A stretch of DNA of 64,000 bases. Origin: Candidatus Bilophila faecipullorum. GTDB lineage: Bacteria > Desulfobacterota > Desulfovibrionia > Desulfovibrionales > Desulfovibrionaceae. Location: the NCBI GenBank assembly GCA_944326695.1, contig CALVEZ010000011.1:23302-87301 (forward strand), in the 5' to 3' direction. The position numbers were made by a program, and so were the translations under genes. The notes below the pieces were generated by a model. It ran no database searches. It was not told the DNA's origin and saw nothing but the letters and a program-made list of their open reading frames with translations. Positions 1-9,062 of this stretch are shown here, in pieces. Position 1 is the first letter of the stretch. Every line of letters starts with the position of its first letter.

Positions 1-160
1 TGTTTCGCTTCTTACCGTCTTTATATACAAAAAGGCCCGACACAACATGAAAGCGGGTACAAGGGAAGCGTTAGAATGTTGGACAAGGCGTGATAATGCG
101 GGTGCAACCCTTCTAGGCCGAACAACGGCAGGCGTTCCGGCCTGTCCAGCCGCCCCGACG

Positions 161-194
161 CAAAAGGGGCACTTCCCCTTACGGAAGCGCCCCT
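161..194 (-). terminator. Terminator of hcp
   Basis: An inverted repeat pairs AGGGGCACTTCC with GGAAGCGCCCCT. Read on the minus strand it ends in CCCCTTTTGCG, so a short U-run follows the stem. It lies about 36 nt past the hcp stop codon, as expected for an intrinsic terminator. Confidence 0.6.
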
Positions 195-229
195 GAAGAG
201 GGTGCGAGCAGGCCGCGCCGTCAGTCCCG

Positions 230-1903
230 TCAGCCGAGGATGGCCTTCAAATCCTCGTCCGGGGTGGAAATGGGCCGGATGCCCCATTTTTCCACCAGCA
301 GGGCGAGGATGTCGGGAGACACGAAGGCGGGGAGGCTGGGTCCGAGACGGATGTCCCGCACACCCAAGGCCAGCAGAGTCAGGAGGATGGCCACGGCCTT
401 CTGCTCATACCACGAAAGCACCAGCGAAAGGGGCAGATCGTTGACGCCGCAGCCGAGGGCGTCCGCCAGCGCAAGGGCCACCTGCACCGCGGCGTAGGCG
501 TCGTTGCACTGTCCCACGTCCATAAGGCGGGGGAAGGGACCGATCTGGCCGAGGTCCTTGTCAAAGAAACGGAACTTGCCGCAGGCCAGCGTGAGGACGA
601 GCGTGTCGGCGGGCGTCTTCTCCACGAATTCCGTGTAGTAGTTGCGGCCCGGCTTTGCGCCGTCGCAGCCGCCGACAAGGAAGATATGGCGGACGGCCCC
701 GGCCTTCACCGCCTCGAGCACGGCGGGGGCGGCGTCAAGGAGCGTGCGCCGCCCGAAGCCGACCATGACCGTCTTGCCCGCCTCGTCTTCGTCGAAGCCG
801 GGAAGCTCCAGCGCCTTTTCGATGAGCGGGGAGAAGTCGCGGCCCTTGATGTGCGTCAGGCCCGGCCAGCCCACCACGCCCGAGGTGAAAACCTTCTCGT
901 CGTAGCCTTTGGGGTTCTGGATGCAGTTGGTGGTGAACAGCACCGCGCCGGGGAAGGCCGGAAGCTCCTTGCGCTGGTTCTGCCATGCCGTGCCGAAATG
1001 CCCCACCAGATGGGAGAAGGCGTGGAGCTTCGGGTAGCCGTGGGCGGGCAACATTTCGCCGTGGGTATAGACGTTGATGCCCTTGCCTTCGGTCTGTTTC
1101 AAAAGCTCGTAAAGGTCCTCAAGATCGTGCCCGGAAACGAGGATGGCCTTGCCCCTGCGGTGGCCCAGCGACACGGGCGTGGGCACGGGGTCCCCAAACG
1201 TCCCGGTGTTCCCGGCGTCGAGCAGTTCCATGGCCCGCAGGTTGGCCTTGCCGCAGCGCAGGACCAGATCAAGCCAGTCCTCAAGGCTGCGCGTGTCCGG
1301 GGCGCCGTCCTTGGCTGGCATCCCCGCGTCAAGCGCCTCGTAGATGAAGGCGTTCAACGCAGGATCGCGCTGCCCGAGCACGGCGGCGTGATCCGCATAG
1401 GCCGCTACGCCTTTCAAACCGAAGAGCAGCAACTGCATGGCCGAGCGCACGTTGGGATCGTCGCTCAAATGATCGATGCGCGTGTCCGCCCGCCCCAGCG
1501 CCTCAAAGGTGGCGTTGACCGCGGCGGGGCAGGTATCGGGATTGCAGCCGAGCTTGCGGGCCAGGTCCTTGCGCCGCCGGATGGCTTCGTGGGCGATGTC
1601 CTCAAGGGCGGCCTGATCAAAATTCACGTTGGTCAGCGTGGAAAAAAGCGCCCGGACCGTGAAGTCGTCCGTTTCCTGATCCACAATGCCTCTGGCCCGG
1701 CCCTTCAGCGCGGTACGGGCCAGAAGGCGCAGCGCGTAGATGATCCTGTCCGCCGCGTAGGTGGTTTAGAAGGCTTCCGGCAGAAGGCGCAGCGCGTAGA
1801 TGATCCTGTCCTGAATATCGGATACCGGAGCCTGCTTGCCGCATACGCCGGAAACCGTGCAGCCGGTGCCTCCGGCCGTCTGTTCGCATTGGTTGCAAAA
1901 CAT
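230..1903 (-). pseudogene. hcp: Hydroxylamine reductase / hybrid-cluster protein Hcp, interrupted by an in-frame stop
   Basis: Hcp is a cytoplasmic Fe-S protein that reduces hydroxylamine in vitro and protects against NO and nitrite stress. The start at 1903 follows a GGGAGG ribosome site. The N-terminus MFCNQCEQT...GCTVSGVCGK carries the class I C-x2-C-x8-C-x5-C cluster motif. The C-terminal part has the hybrid-cluster ligand regions VFTTNCIQ, VGGCDGAK, LACGKF and VGQCNDAY. The gene holds a 60-bp in-frame insertion created by two copies of a 31-bp direct repeat (1721-1751 and 1781-1811). The insertion contains a TAA stop at 1768-1766. Removing one 60-bp unit gives an intact protein of about 537 residues, normal for the family. 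As written, translation stops after about 45 residues, and a downstream ATG at 1684 leaves a 484-residue remnant lacking the N-terminal cluster. It could be a true pseudogene, a reversible off-state or an assembly artefact. Confidence 0.85.
1721..1811. repeat. 31-bp exact direct repeat, 60 bp apart, inside hcp
   Basis: Positions 1721-1751 and 1781-1811 are identical and start with CAGAAGGCGCAGCGCGTAGA. The 29 bp between them have no counterpart in normal hcp genes and supply the in-frame stop. The offset is exactly 60 bp, so gain or loss of one unit keeps the reading frame. Confidence 0.9.
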
Positions 1904-1970
1904 GGGAACCTCCCGTGTTGAATGGACTGTCGTTTTCGTGCTCCCTTTTCTCCCCCATAGCGGAAAAAGA

Positions 1971-1988
1971 CAGTGATCCCGATCACAA
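1971..1988 (-). promoter_or_regulatory. CRP/FNR-family operator upstream of hcp (HcpR-like)
   Basis: The minus strand reads TGTGA-N6-TCACT with a perfect 14-bp core palindrome GTGATC-CC-GATCAC at 1973-1986, about 76 bp before the hcp start. CRP/FNR-family regulators such as HcpR are known to control hcp in sulfate reducers. Which family member binds here is inferred. Confidence 0.5.
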
Positions 1989-2037
1989 TCATGCGCTTCC
2001 CGAAAAAAAATCACACGCCCGGCCCCCGAAGCGCGGC

Positions 2038-2067
2038 TTGACAAGGCTCTCGCCCCCCAGCTAGAAA
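2038..2067 (+). promoter_or_regulatory. Candidate sigma-70 promoter for the tRNA thiolation gene
   Basis: TTGACA at 2038-2043 is followed after 18 bp by TAGAAA at 2062-2067. It lies about 60 bp before the ATG at 2130 and reads away from hcp. Confidence 0.4.
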
Positions 2068-2129
2068 CGTCGATTCAAACGGTTTCACGCCCTTATCCCG
2101 CGCCGTCGCGCCCCGGAGTCCGCCGCCTC

Positions 2130-3032
2130 ATGATCTGCAAACGCTGCAAGTCCGCCACCGCCATCATTTCCCTGCCGAGTCACAACACCGGCTTTTGCGA
2201 AGCCTGCTTCCGCGACTTTTTTTCCGCGCAGGTGGCGCGCGGCATCGAAACCGGCAAGCTGTTCACGCATGAGGACCGCATCCTCGTAGCCCTTTCCGGC
2301 GGCAAGGATTCCCTCTCGCTCATGCTCGAACTCTCGCGGCAGGGCTACGACGTGACCGGGCTGCACGTCGATCTCGGCATCCCCGGCACCTCCGAAGTGG
2401 TGCGCGGGGTCATCGACCGTTTCTGCACCAAGCACGGCTTCCGGCTCATCGTCAAGGAAATGGCTGCGGAAGGGCTCGCCATCCCGCTGGTCAAGCAGCG
2501 CCTCAAACGGCCCGTCTGCTCGGCCTGCGGCAAGATCAAGCGCCACTTTTTCAACAAGACCGCGCTTGAGGAAGGCTTTACCGCCCTCGCCACCGGGCAC
2601 AACCTCGACGACGAGATCGCCCGGCTTTTCAGCAATACGCTGCGCTGGGATGTGGGCTACCTCTCGGATCAGGGCCCCCGGCTGGACGGCGAGGACGGCT
2701 TCGCGCGCAAGGTGAAACCCTTCTGGCGGCTGACCGAATTCGAGACGGCCACCTACGCCTTCCTTGAGGACATCGAACACCACCACACGCCCTGCCCCTA
2801 CAGCGCAGGCGCGAGCTTCACCTATTATAAGGGCCTGTGGAACCAGCTCGAAGAGGAAATGCCGGGCCGCAAGCTCTCCTTTTACGTGGACTTTCTCAAG
2901 CGGGGCCGCCCGGCCTTCGCCGGAGTGGAAAAACGGGAGGGTGACGAGCTCGCCCCCTGTACCGTCTGCGGCTATCCCACCTCCTCCGGCGTCTGCGGGG
3001 TCTGCCGCATCCGGGAAGCCATCGCGGACTAA
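2130..3032 (+). CDS. TtuA/TtcA-family tRNA 2-thiolation ATPase
   Basis: This 300-residue cytoplasmic protein is an adenylating PP-loop ATPase of the TtcA/TtuA/Ncs6 group, which activates a tRNA base and replaces its oxygen with sulfur. The PP-loop SGGKDS is at residues 56-61. An N-terminal zinc knuckle uses C3, C6, C23 and C26, and a C-terminal one uses C277, C280, C289 and C292. The internal C130-x2-C133 pair plus C222 matches the three cysteines that hold the catalytic [4Fe-4S] cluster in this family. Two terminal zinc fingers favour the TtuA-like branch (5-methyluridine or wobble uridine thiolation) over classical TtcA. The exact tRNA position cannot be told from sequence. The gene is divergent from hcp. 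Confidence 0.85.
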   Translation: MICKRCKSATAIISLPSHNTGFCEACFRDFFSAQVARGIETGKLFTHEDRILVALSGGKDSLSLMLELSRQGYDVTGLHVDLGIPGTSEVVRGVIDRFCTKHGFRLIVKEMAAEGLAIPLVKQRLKRPVCSACGKIKRHFFNKTALEEGFTALATGHNLDDEIARLFSNTLRWDVGYLSDQGPRLDGEDGFARKVKPFWRLTEFETATYAFLEDIEHHHTPCPYSAGASFTYYKGLWNQLEEEMPGRKLSFYVDFLKRGRPAFAGVEKREGDELAPCTVCGYPTSSGVCGVCRIREAIAD

Positions 3033-3272
3033 AGGCCCGCCGCCGGAGGACAAGGCCCTTTCCGGAAAAAGGCTTTCCCTCTGCGTCTCACCCTCGGCGG
3101 CCTGCGGCAGGCGGCCTCCCGCGTGCGGCCTTCCCGGGCGGAACGCCGCGGCGGACAGGACGGCTCTCGGCGGGGAATGCGGAGAGCCGCGCGGCACGCC
3201 TCCTTTCCGGGGCAGGAGGCGCTTCTTTACAGGAGCCCGGGAACACCACCCGGCCTTCCCGGGGAGTCATGT

Positions 3273-5894
3273 ATGAGCATCAAGCAACGATTCGATCAGG
3301 AACCGATCTATCTTATGGACGGGTCGGCCTTCGTCTACCGAGGGTTTTACGCCAACCAGAGCATGCAGCGTTCGGACGGCTTTCCGACCAGCGCCCTGTT
3401 CATCGTGGCCCGCATCCTCATGCGCATCCTCCGCGAGGAACAGCCCACCCATTTCGCCTTCGTGCTCGACGGGCACGGCCCCAACTTCCGGCACGACATG
3501 TTTGCGCTCTACAAGGCCCAGCGCAGCGCCACCCCGGAAGACCTCATCCGACAGATGGACCCCATCCACCGCCTTATCCACGCCCTCGGCCTGCACCTTG
3601 AGGTGTCCGACAGCTGCGAGGCGGACGACTGCCTCGCTTCGCTGGCCCTGCGCTACCGCGACGAGCGCCCCGTGGTGCTGGTCGCCACGGACAAGGACCT
3701 CAAGCAGTGCCTGCACTCCAACGTGCTCATGTGGGACCCGGCCAGCCGCGACGAAAAAATCGTCACCCTCGAAAGTTTTCAGGCGGAAACCGGCCTCACG
3801 CCCTCACAGTGGCCCGACGTGCAGGCCATCATCGGGGATTCCAGCGACAACATCCCCGGCGTGCGCGGCGTGGGCCAGAAAACGGCGGAAAAGCTCTTCC
3901 GGGACTATCCGACGCTTGAAGCCATCCGCGACGGTTTCGAGACCATGAAGCCGGCCCTGAAAAAGAAATTCGAGGGCCAGCTGGAAGCCATGTTCCTCTA
4001 TCGCCAGCTGACCACGCTCGACACGAGCCGCTGCGCCGGGCTGACCCTCGACGCCATGCGCGTGCGGCCCGTCAATCGTCAGGAAGCCGCCACGCTCCTG
4101 CGCGAATTCGAGCTTAATTCCCTTGAGCGCGAACTCGCCACGCTCATCCGCGATGGCCGCGTGGCCGTGGAGGAAGACGCCGCCGTCCCCAACTTCGGGA
4201 AAGGCTCGGGCGGAATGCGCCAGCTTTCCCTCCTCGATGCGCCCCATGCCGAGGCGCGCCCGCGCCTGAACACTACGGACGATGCCTTTTTCGCCTTTGA
4301 AGGGGCCACGGTCGCTGTCCTCGATGGGCACGGCGAGCTTGCCGTCGCCGTCGGGGACAAAGAAATCGTCTATACCGGACCCACCCCGCCGCTGGTGGAC
4401 CGCCTGCTCGCCGCGCAGCGCGTCGTGGCCCCGGACGTCAAGGCCCTGCTGCACACCCACCGCGACTGGCGGCGCATCCCGCCCGCGCAGTGGTTCGACC
4501 TCGGCCTCGCCAGCTACCTGCTGGAGCCGGAGGAACGTGACTACGGCTGGCCCAAACTCTCGGGCAGGTGGGGGACGGCGCTCGGCCTCTCGGCGGCCAA
4601 TCCCGGCCTGCTGGCCCTCGCCATCACCGAGCACCTGCTCAAGCGCCTTTCCGGGGCGCACCTCATCGAACTCATGAAGTCGCTGGAGCTGCCGCTCATC
4701 CCCGTGCTGGCGGATATGGAAAGCGCGGGCGTGAAGCTCGATGCCGAGGCCCTTTCCGGTTTCCTTACCGAAGTGCAGAAGGAGCTTGACCGCCTGACCG
4801 AGGAAGTCTACGCCGCGGCGCAGGGCCCCTTCAACATCCGCTCAGCGCAGCAGCTTGGGGAAGTGCTCTTCCACCGTCTGCAACTCCCCGTCTCGGGCAA
4901 GACGCGCGGCGGTCAGGCCTCCACCTCGCAGGACGTGCTTGAAAAGCTCTCCGGCCACCATCCGGTGGTGGACGCCCTGCTCGACTTCCGCAAGCTCGAA
5001 AAGCTGCGCTCCACCTATCTGGAGCCCCTGCCCCGGCTCATGGGCAAGGACGGCCGCATCCGCACCACCTTCAACCAGTTGGCCACGGCCACGGGCCGCC
5101 TTTCCTCAAGCAACCCCAATCTTCAGAACATCCCGGTGCGCGGCCCGCTCGGACGCCGAATGCGGGCCTGTTTCACCGCACCCGAAGGCAAAAAGCTCAT
5201 TTCCGCCGACTATTCACAAATCGAGCTGCGCGTGCTGGCCCACATGTCGCAGGACGAAACCCTGCTCGCGGCCTTCCGCGAGGGCACGGACATCCACGCC
5301 CGCACAGCCAGCCTCCTTTTCGACGTGCCGCAGTCCGAGATCACGCACGATCAGCGCCGCAACGCCAAGACCATCAACTTCGGGCTCATCTACGGCATGG
5401 GGCCGCAAAAGCTGGCGCAGGAACTCAAAATTCCCCTTTCCGAGGCCAAGGCGTTCATGAGCCGCTATTTCGAGCGGCTGCGGGGCCTGAAGCTTTTCTA
5501 TGAGGATGCAGAAAGGCAGGCGCGCGAGCAGGGGTACGTGACCACGCTGGCGGGCCGCCGCCGTCCTCTGCCGGATATTGAGGCCGAAAACACGCAGGCG
5601 CGGTCCCTCGCCCGGCGTCAGGCCATCAACACGCTCATCCAGGGGAGCGCGGCGGATATCATCAAGCTGGCCATGCTCGCGGTGCACGGCGACGAGCGGC
5701 TGCGCGCGCTGGACGCACGGCTCCTTTTGCAGGTGCATGACGAACTGCTCCTCGAAGTGCCCGAGGCCGCCGCGCAGGAAGCCGGGGAACGGGTCGCCCG
5801 GCTCATGGCCGATGTGCGCCCCGGCGGGATCGTCCTCGACGTCCCGCTCAAGGCCGACTGGGGAGCCGCCCAAAACTGGGGCGACGCGCATTGA
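3273..5894 (+). CDS. polA: DNA polymerase I
   Basis: This 873-residue repair and Okazaki-fragment polymerase has three parts. The N-terminal 5'-3' nuclease domain begins YLMDGSAFVYRGFYA. The middle domain corresponds to the proofreading exonuclease. The C-terminal polymerase domain has motif A (SADYSQIELRVLAHMS), motif B (RRNAKTINFGLIYGMG) and motif C (LLLQVHDELLLEVP). The middle domain lacks the acidic residues of an active 3'-5' exonuclease: the place of DxE reads FFAFEGA. Proofreading is therefore probably lost, as in several other bacterial Pol I proteins. The ATG at 3273 is preceded by GGGGAG at 7 nt. The frame stays open upstream to 3123, but that part is low-complexity and without a ribosome site, so it was left out. 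Confidence 0.95.
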   Translation: MSIKQRFDQEPIYLMDGSAFVYRGFYANQSMQRSDGFPTSALFIVARILMRILREEQPTHFAFVLDGHGPNFRHDMFALYKAQRSATPEDLIRQMDPIHRLIHALGLHLEVSDSCEADDCLASLALRYRDERPVVLVATDKDLKQCLHSNVLMWDPASRDEKIVTLESFQAETGLTPSQWPDVQAIIGDSSDNIPGVRGVGQKTAEKLFRDYPTLEAIRDGFETMKPALKKKFEGQLEAMFLYRQLTTLDTSRCAGLTLDAMRVRPVNRQEAATLLREFELNSLERELATLIRDGRVAVEEDAAVPNFGKGSGGMRQLSLLDAPHAEARPRLNTTDDAFFAFEGATVAVLDGHGELAVAVGDKEIVYTGPTPPLVDRLLAAQRVVAPDVKALLHTHRDWRRIPPAQWFDLGLASYLLEPEERDYGWPKLSGRWGTALGLSAANPGLLALAITEHLLKRLSGAHLIELMKSLELPLIPVLADMESAGVKLDAEALSGFLTEVQKELDRLTEEVYAAAQGPFNIRSAQQLGEVLFHRLQLPVSGKTRGGQASTSQDVLEKLSGHHPVVDALLDFRKLEKLRSTYLEPLPRLMGKDGRIRTTFNQLATATGRLSSSNPNLQNIPVRGPLGRRMRACFTAPEGKKLISADYSQIELRVLAHMSQDETLLAAFREGTDIHARTASLLFDVPQSEITHDQRRNAKTINFGLIYGMGPQKLAQELKIPLSEAKAFMSRYFERLRGLKLFYEDAERQAREQGYVTTLAGRRRPLPDIEAENTQARSLARRQAINTLIQGSAADIIKLAMLAVHGDERLRALDARLLLQVHDELLLEVPEAAAQEAGERVARLMADVRPGGIVLDVPLKADWGAAQNWGDAH

Positions 5895-5910
5895 TGGGTG
5901 GACAAGGCAT

Positions 5911-5990
5911 CGGGGAGGGGGAGGAGAACCCTTCTGAAGAAGGGCTTCTCCTCCCCCTCCCCGAACCCCTCCCCCTCCTCTCCCAAGACT
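5911..5990 (-). repeat. Dispersed G-rich hairpin repeat, copy 1
   Basis: An 18-bp perfect arm (5911-5928 against 5946-5963) encloses a second stem, CCCTTC-TGAA-GAAGGG, giving a hairpin of about 24 bp just after polA. The flank, read on the minus strand, is AAGTCTTGGGAGAGG, which is shared with the copy at 63.9 kb. It may serve as a transcription terminator for polA, but there is no clear U-run. Confidence 0.8.
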
Positions 5991-6060
5991 TTTATGTTTT
6001 TCAATCCGTCAGGGGCGACGGGCGGTGTCCGTATCCCAGCATTGCAGAAGGAAAAAGCGC

Positions 6061-6420
6061 ATGTCCAGATTCATCAATCCGAGGCACCTGCTCGGAGCCA
6101 CAAAAAATTCTCTATCCGGCCTCGTTTTCGCGTGGAAAGGCGAGCAGGCGTTCCGGCATGAGGTCCTCGTGCTGGCGGTGCTGGCCCTGCTTCTGGCGGC
6201 TACGGGCAAGGGCGCGGGGGAGTGGCTCCTTGTGCTCGGCGGCTGGCTCGGCGTCATGGTCGTGGAGCTGCTCAACAGCGCGGACGAGGAATCCTTCGAT
6301 CTCGTCACCACCGAATGGAACGAGCGCGTCAAGCGCGGCAAGGACATGGCCTCCGCCGCCATCTTCCTTGCGATGGTCATCAACGCGGGCATCTGGGCCT
6401 ACGTCTTCCTCATACAGTGA
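6061..6420 (+). CDS. dgkA: Diacylglycerol kinase (prokaryotic, DgkA family)
   Basis: This 119-residue inner-membrane enzyme phosphorylates diacylglycerol to phosphatidic acid for phospholipid recycling. Three hydrophobic helices follow an amphipathic N-terminus. The family signature appears as ELLNSADE followed by RGKDMASAA, corresponding to E. coli EILNSAIE and RAKDMGSAA. The ATG at 6061 follows AAGGA; an in-frame ATG 36 bp upstream adds basic residues without a better ribosome site. It lies between polA and the rRNA methyltransferase, all on the plus strand. Confidence 0.9.
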   Translation: MSRFINPRHLLGATKNSLSGLVFAWKGEQAFRHEVLVLAVLALLLAATGKGAGEWLLVLGGWLGVMVVELLNSADEESFDLVTTEWNERVKRGKDMASAAIFLAMVINAGIWAYVFLIQ

Positions 6421-6612
6421 TTAGGGGCAAGGCCGACGCCCTCACAGCGCGGTAGGGACGTAACGCGCTCACCACGGCAAGGCCGCCCTCCGCTCCCTCC
6501 GGAAAGGGAGGGACAAGGCCGGAATGCAGGAAGGAAGAGGGAAGCCTTTCTCTGAAAAAAGCCCTCACCGTCCGTTTTCCCTCCCCCAGCCCACTATTCC
6601 TAAAGGATTCCC

Positions 6613-7800
6613 ATGCAACAGCTTTTCCTCAAGAAACGCGAAGAACGCCGCCTGCGGGCGGGGCATCTCTGGATATTCAGCAACGAGGTGGACGTGAAGC
6701 GTTCACCCCTGACGGCCTTTGCGCCCGGCGAGGCCGCGCAGGTCTGCGAGGCGGGCGGGCGGCCCTTGGGCACGGCCTACGTCAACCCGGCCTCGCTCAT
6801 CGCGGCGCGCATCGTCAGCCGCCGGGCCGACGAGCCGCTCGACGCGGGCCTCATCCGCAAACGGCTCACGCGGGCGCTCAAGCTGCGCGAAACGCTCTTC
6901 GACGTGCCCTTCTACCGCCTCTGCCACGGCGAGGGAGACTGGCTGCCCGGCCTCGTGCTCGACCGCTACGGCGACGTCTTCAGCGCCCAGATCACCACGG
7001 CGGGCATGGAGGCGCAAAAGGACGCCCTGCTGGACGTGCTGGGAGAGATGTTCAAGCCCGAGGCCGTGCTCCTGCGCAACGACGTGGGCGTGAGGACAAT
7101 GGAAAACCTGCCGCTGACCGTGGAAAACGGCATGGGGACCGTGCCGGACGAAATCGAGGTGCGGGAGAGCGGCGCGTCCTTCGCCGTTTCCCTGTCCGAG
7201 GGGCAGAAGACCGGCTGGTTCTACGACCAGCGCCCCAACCGCGTGGAGGCCGCGAAGTACGCCGAGGGAAAAAGCGTGCTGGACGCCTTCTGCTACGCGG
7301 GCGGCTTCGGCGTCATGGCCGGACGGCGCGGCGCGGCGTCCGTGACCTTCCTCGACGCCTCCAAAGCCGCCCTCGGCATGGCCGCGCGCAACCTCGCGGC
7401 CAACGCCCCGGCCTGCGGCGGCGAGACGCTCGCCGGTGACGCCCTCGAAACGCTGGCCGCCCTGCGGGACGAAGGCCGCCGCTTCGGTGTGGTCTGCCTC
7501 GACCCTCCGGCCTTCATCAAACGCAAGAAAGACGCCGAGCAGGGCCTCAACGCCTATCGGCGGGTCAACGATCTGGGCTTGCAACTGGTGGAGGATGGGG
7601 GCATTCTCACGAGCTGTTCCTGTTCGCACCACCTTGAGGCCGAAGCCCTGCGGCGTCTCATCGCCCACTGCGCCGCCAAGAGGGGCCTGAACACACAATT
7701 GCTCTATCAGGGCTTTCAGGGGCCGGACCATCCGGTTCACCCCTCCATGCCCGAAACGGCCTACCTGAAAGTCTTTATCCTGCGGGTCTGGAAAGACTGA
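6613..7800 (+). CDS. rlmI: 23S rRNA 5-methylcytosine methyltransferase, RlmI family
   Basis: This 395-residue class I SAM-dependent methyltransferase resembles RlmI (m5C1962 of 23S rRNA). An N-terminal PUA-like domain (about residues 1-75) contains GHLWIFSNEV. A linking domain follows, then the Rossmann fold with SAM-binding VLDAFCYAGGFGV, the LDPPAFIK motif and the catalytic-cysteine region TSCSCSHH. The start follows AAAGGA. The length matches RlmI (396 residues in E. coli). A close relative with a different rRNA target cannot be excluded. Confidence 0.85.
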   Translation: MQQLFLKKREERRLRAGHLWIFSNEVDVKRSPLTAFAPGEAAQVCEAGGRPLGTAYVNPASLIAARIVSRRADEPLDAGLIRKRLTRALKLRETLFDVPFYRLCHGEGDWLPGLVLDRYGDVFSAQITTAGMEAQKDALLDVLGEMFKPEAVLLRNDVGVRTMENLPLTVENGMGTVPDEIEVRESGASFAVSLSEGQKTGWFYDQRPNRVEAAKYAEGKSVLDAFCYAGGFGVMAGRRGAASVTFLDASKAALGMAARNLAANAPACGGETLAGDALETLAALRDEGRRFGVVCLDPPAFIKRKKDAEQGLNAYRRVNDLGLQLVEDGGILTSCSCSHHLEAEALRRLIAHCAAKRGLNTQLLYQGFQGPDHPVHPSMPETAYLKVFILRVWKD

Positions 7801-7829
7801 CCGCGCGAAGAACACCGAGAGGAGACGCC

Positions 7830-9020
7830 ATGTTGTTCAACAAGCCCCGTTTGCTCACCCCCGGCCCCACCCCGCTGCCCGAGCGCGTCCGTCTCGCTCT
7901 GGCGGCGGACATGATCCATCACCGCAAGCCCGCCTTCAAAAAAATCCTGCTGGAAACCGAAGAAATGCTGCAAAAGCTCTTTGGCACCAGCCAGCCGGTA
8001 CTGCCCCTCTCCTGTTCGGGCACCGGGGCCATGACCGCCGCCGTGCACGGGCTCTTCGCCCCGGGCGAGAAGGTCATCGTCGTCAACGGCGGCAAGTTCG
8101 GGGAACGCTGGAGCCAGATCGCCGCCGTGCGGGGCCTCAAGGTCGTGGAAATCGACGTGGCATGGGGACAGGCCGTGACGCCCGCCGAGGTCGAACAGGC
8201 CCTGCGCGAGCATCCCGACACCCGAGGCGTGCTCATGCAGGTCTGTGAAACCTCCACCGCCACGCAACACCCCGTGGAAGCCGTCGCCCGCCTTACCCGC
8301 ACGCGGGACGTCCTCCTTGTGGCGGACGGCATTTCCGCCGTGGGCATCTCGCCGTGCCCGATGGACGAATGGGGCATCGACTGCCTGCTCACCGGTTCGC
8401 AAAAGGGGCTCATGGTCCCGCCCGGCATGGCGCTCCTCGCGCTTTCGGCCCGGGCGTGGGAACGCGCCGAAAAAATGCCCGTCTCCTGCTTCTACTTCAA
8501 CCTCGCGGGCGAGCGGGACAACCTCCTCAAGGGGCAGGGGCTCTTCACCTCACCCGTCAACCTCATCACGGGGCTGCACGAAAGCCTGTCCATGATCTTC
8601 GAGAACGGCGGCATGGAGGCGGTCTACCGCAAGCAATGGGCGCTGACCTGCATGGTGCGCACCGGGGCGGCCTGCCTCGATCTGCCGCTTTTCGCCCCCA
8701 CCCATTACGCCTGGGGCGTGACGAGCATCGCGCTTCCTTCCGGCGTGGACGGATCGAAGCTTCTCAAGGTCGCGGCGGACGAGTGCGGGGTTATTTTTGC
8801 GGGCGGGCAGGATCAATATAAGGGCCGTATGGTGCGCTTCGGGCACATGGGCTGGGTGGACTGGGCGGACGTTCTGGCCGGCCTGCACGCGCTGGCCTTT
8901 GCTTTGCGGGCTTCCGGGGGCTTCAGCGCATCCCGCGATTTTCTGGAAACGGCGCTCGCGGCGTACCACCGCGCCCTTGACGTCGAGCCGGGACGAGTTA
9001 TTCCTGATGTAAGAAGCTGA
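7830..9020 (+). CDS. Class V aminotransferase (alanine-glyoxylate / serine-pyruvate type)
   Basis: This 396-residue PLP enzyme belongs to the alanine-glyoxylate/serine-pyruvate/aspartate aminotransferase branch of class V. The N-terminal LLTPGPTPLP motif is typical of the branch. CSGTGAM forms part of the phosphate-binding region, VADGISAVG holds the aspartate that contacts the PLP ring, and TGSQKGLM holds the Schiff-base lysine, K192. It starts 29 bp after rlmI with GAGGAG ahead of the ATG, so it is probably cotranscribed with rlmI and with the DUF1844 and argC genes downstream. The actual amino donor and acceptor are not determined by sequence. Confidence 0.85.
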   Translation: MLFNKPRLLTPGPTPLPERVRLALAADMIHHRKPAFKKILLETEEMLQKLFGTSQPVLPLSCSGTGAMTAAVHGLFAPGEKVIVVNGGKFGERWSQIAAVRGLKVVEIDVAWGQAVTPAEVEQALREHPDTRGVLMQVCETSTATQHPVEAVARLTRTRDVLLVADGISAVGISPCPMDEWGIDCLLTGSQKGLMVPPGMALLALSARAWERAEKMPVSCFYFNLAGERDNLLKGQGLFTSPVNLITGLHESLSMIFENGGMEAVYRKQWALTCMVRTGAACLDLPLFAPTHYAWGVTSIALPSGVDGSKLLKVAADECGVIFAGGQDQYKGRMVRFGHMGWVDWADVLAGLHALAFALRASGGFSASRDFLETALAAYHRALDVEPGRVIPDVRS

Positions 9021-9062
9021 CCGGCATCTCGCCGGAACGTTTATATTCTTCACGGAGATACC

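Noticed and set aside
230..1684. A shorter stand-alone hcp gene starting at 1684
   Set aside because: It would lack the N-terminal cysteine cluster and has no ribosome site. The missing part lies directly upstream in the same frame.
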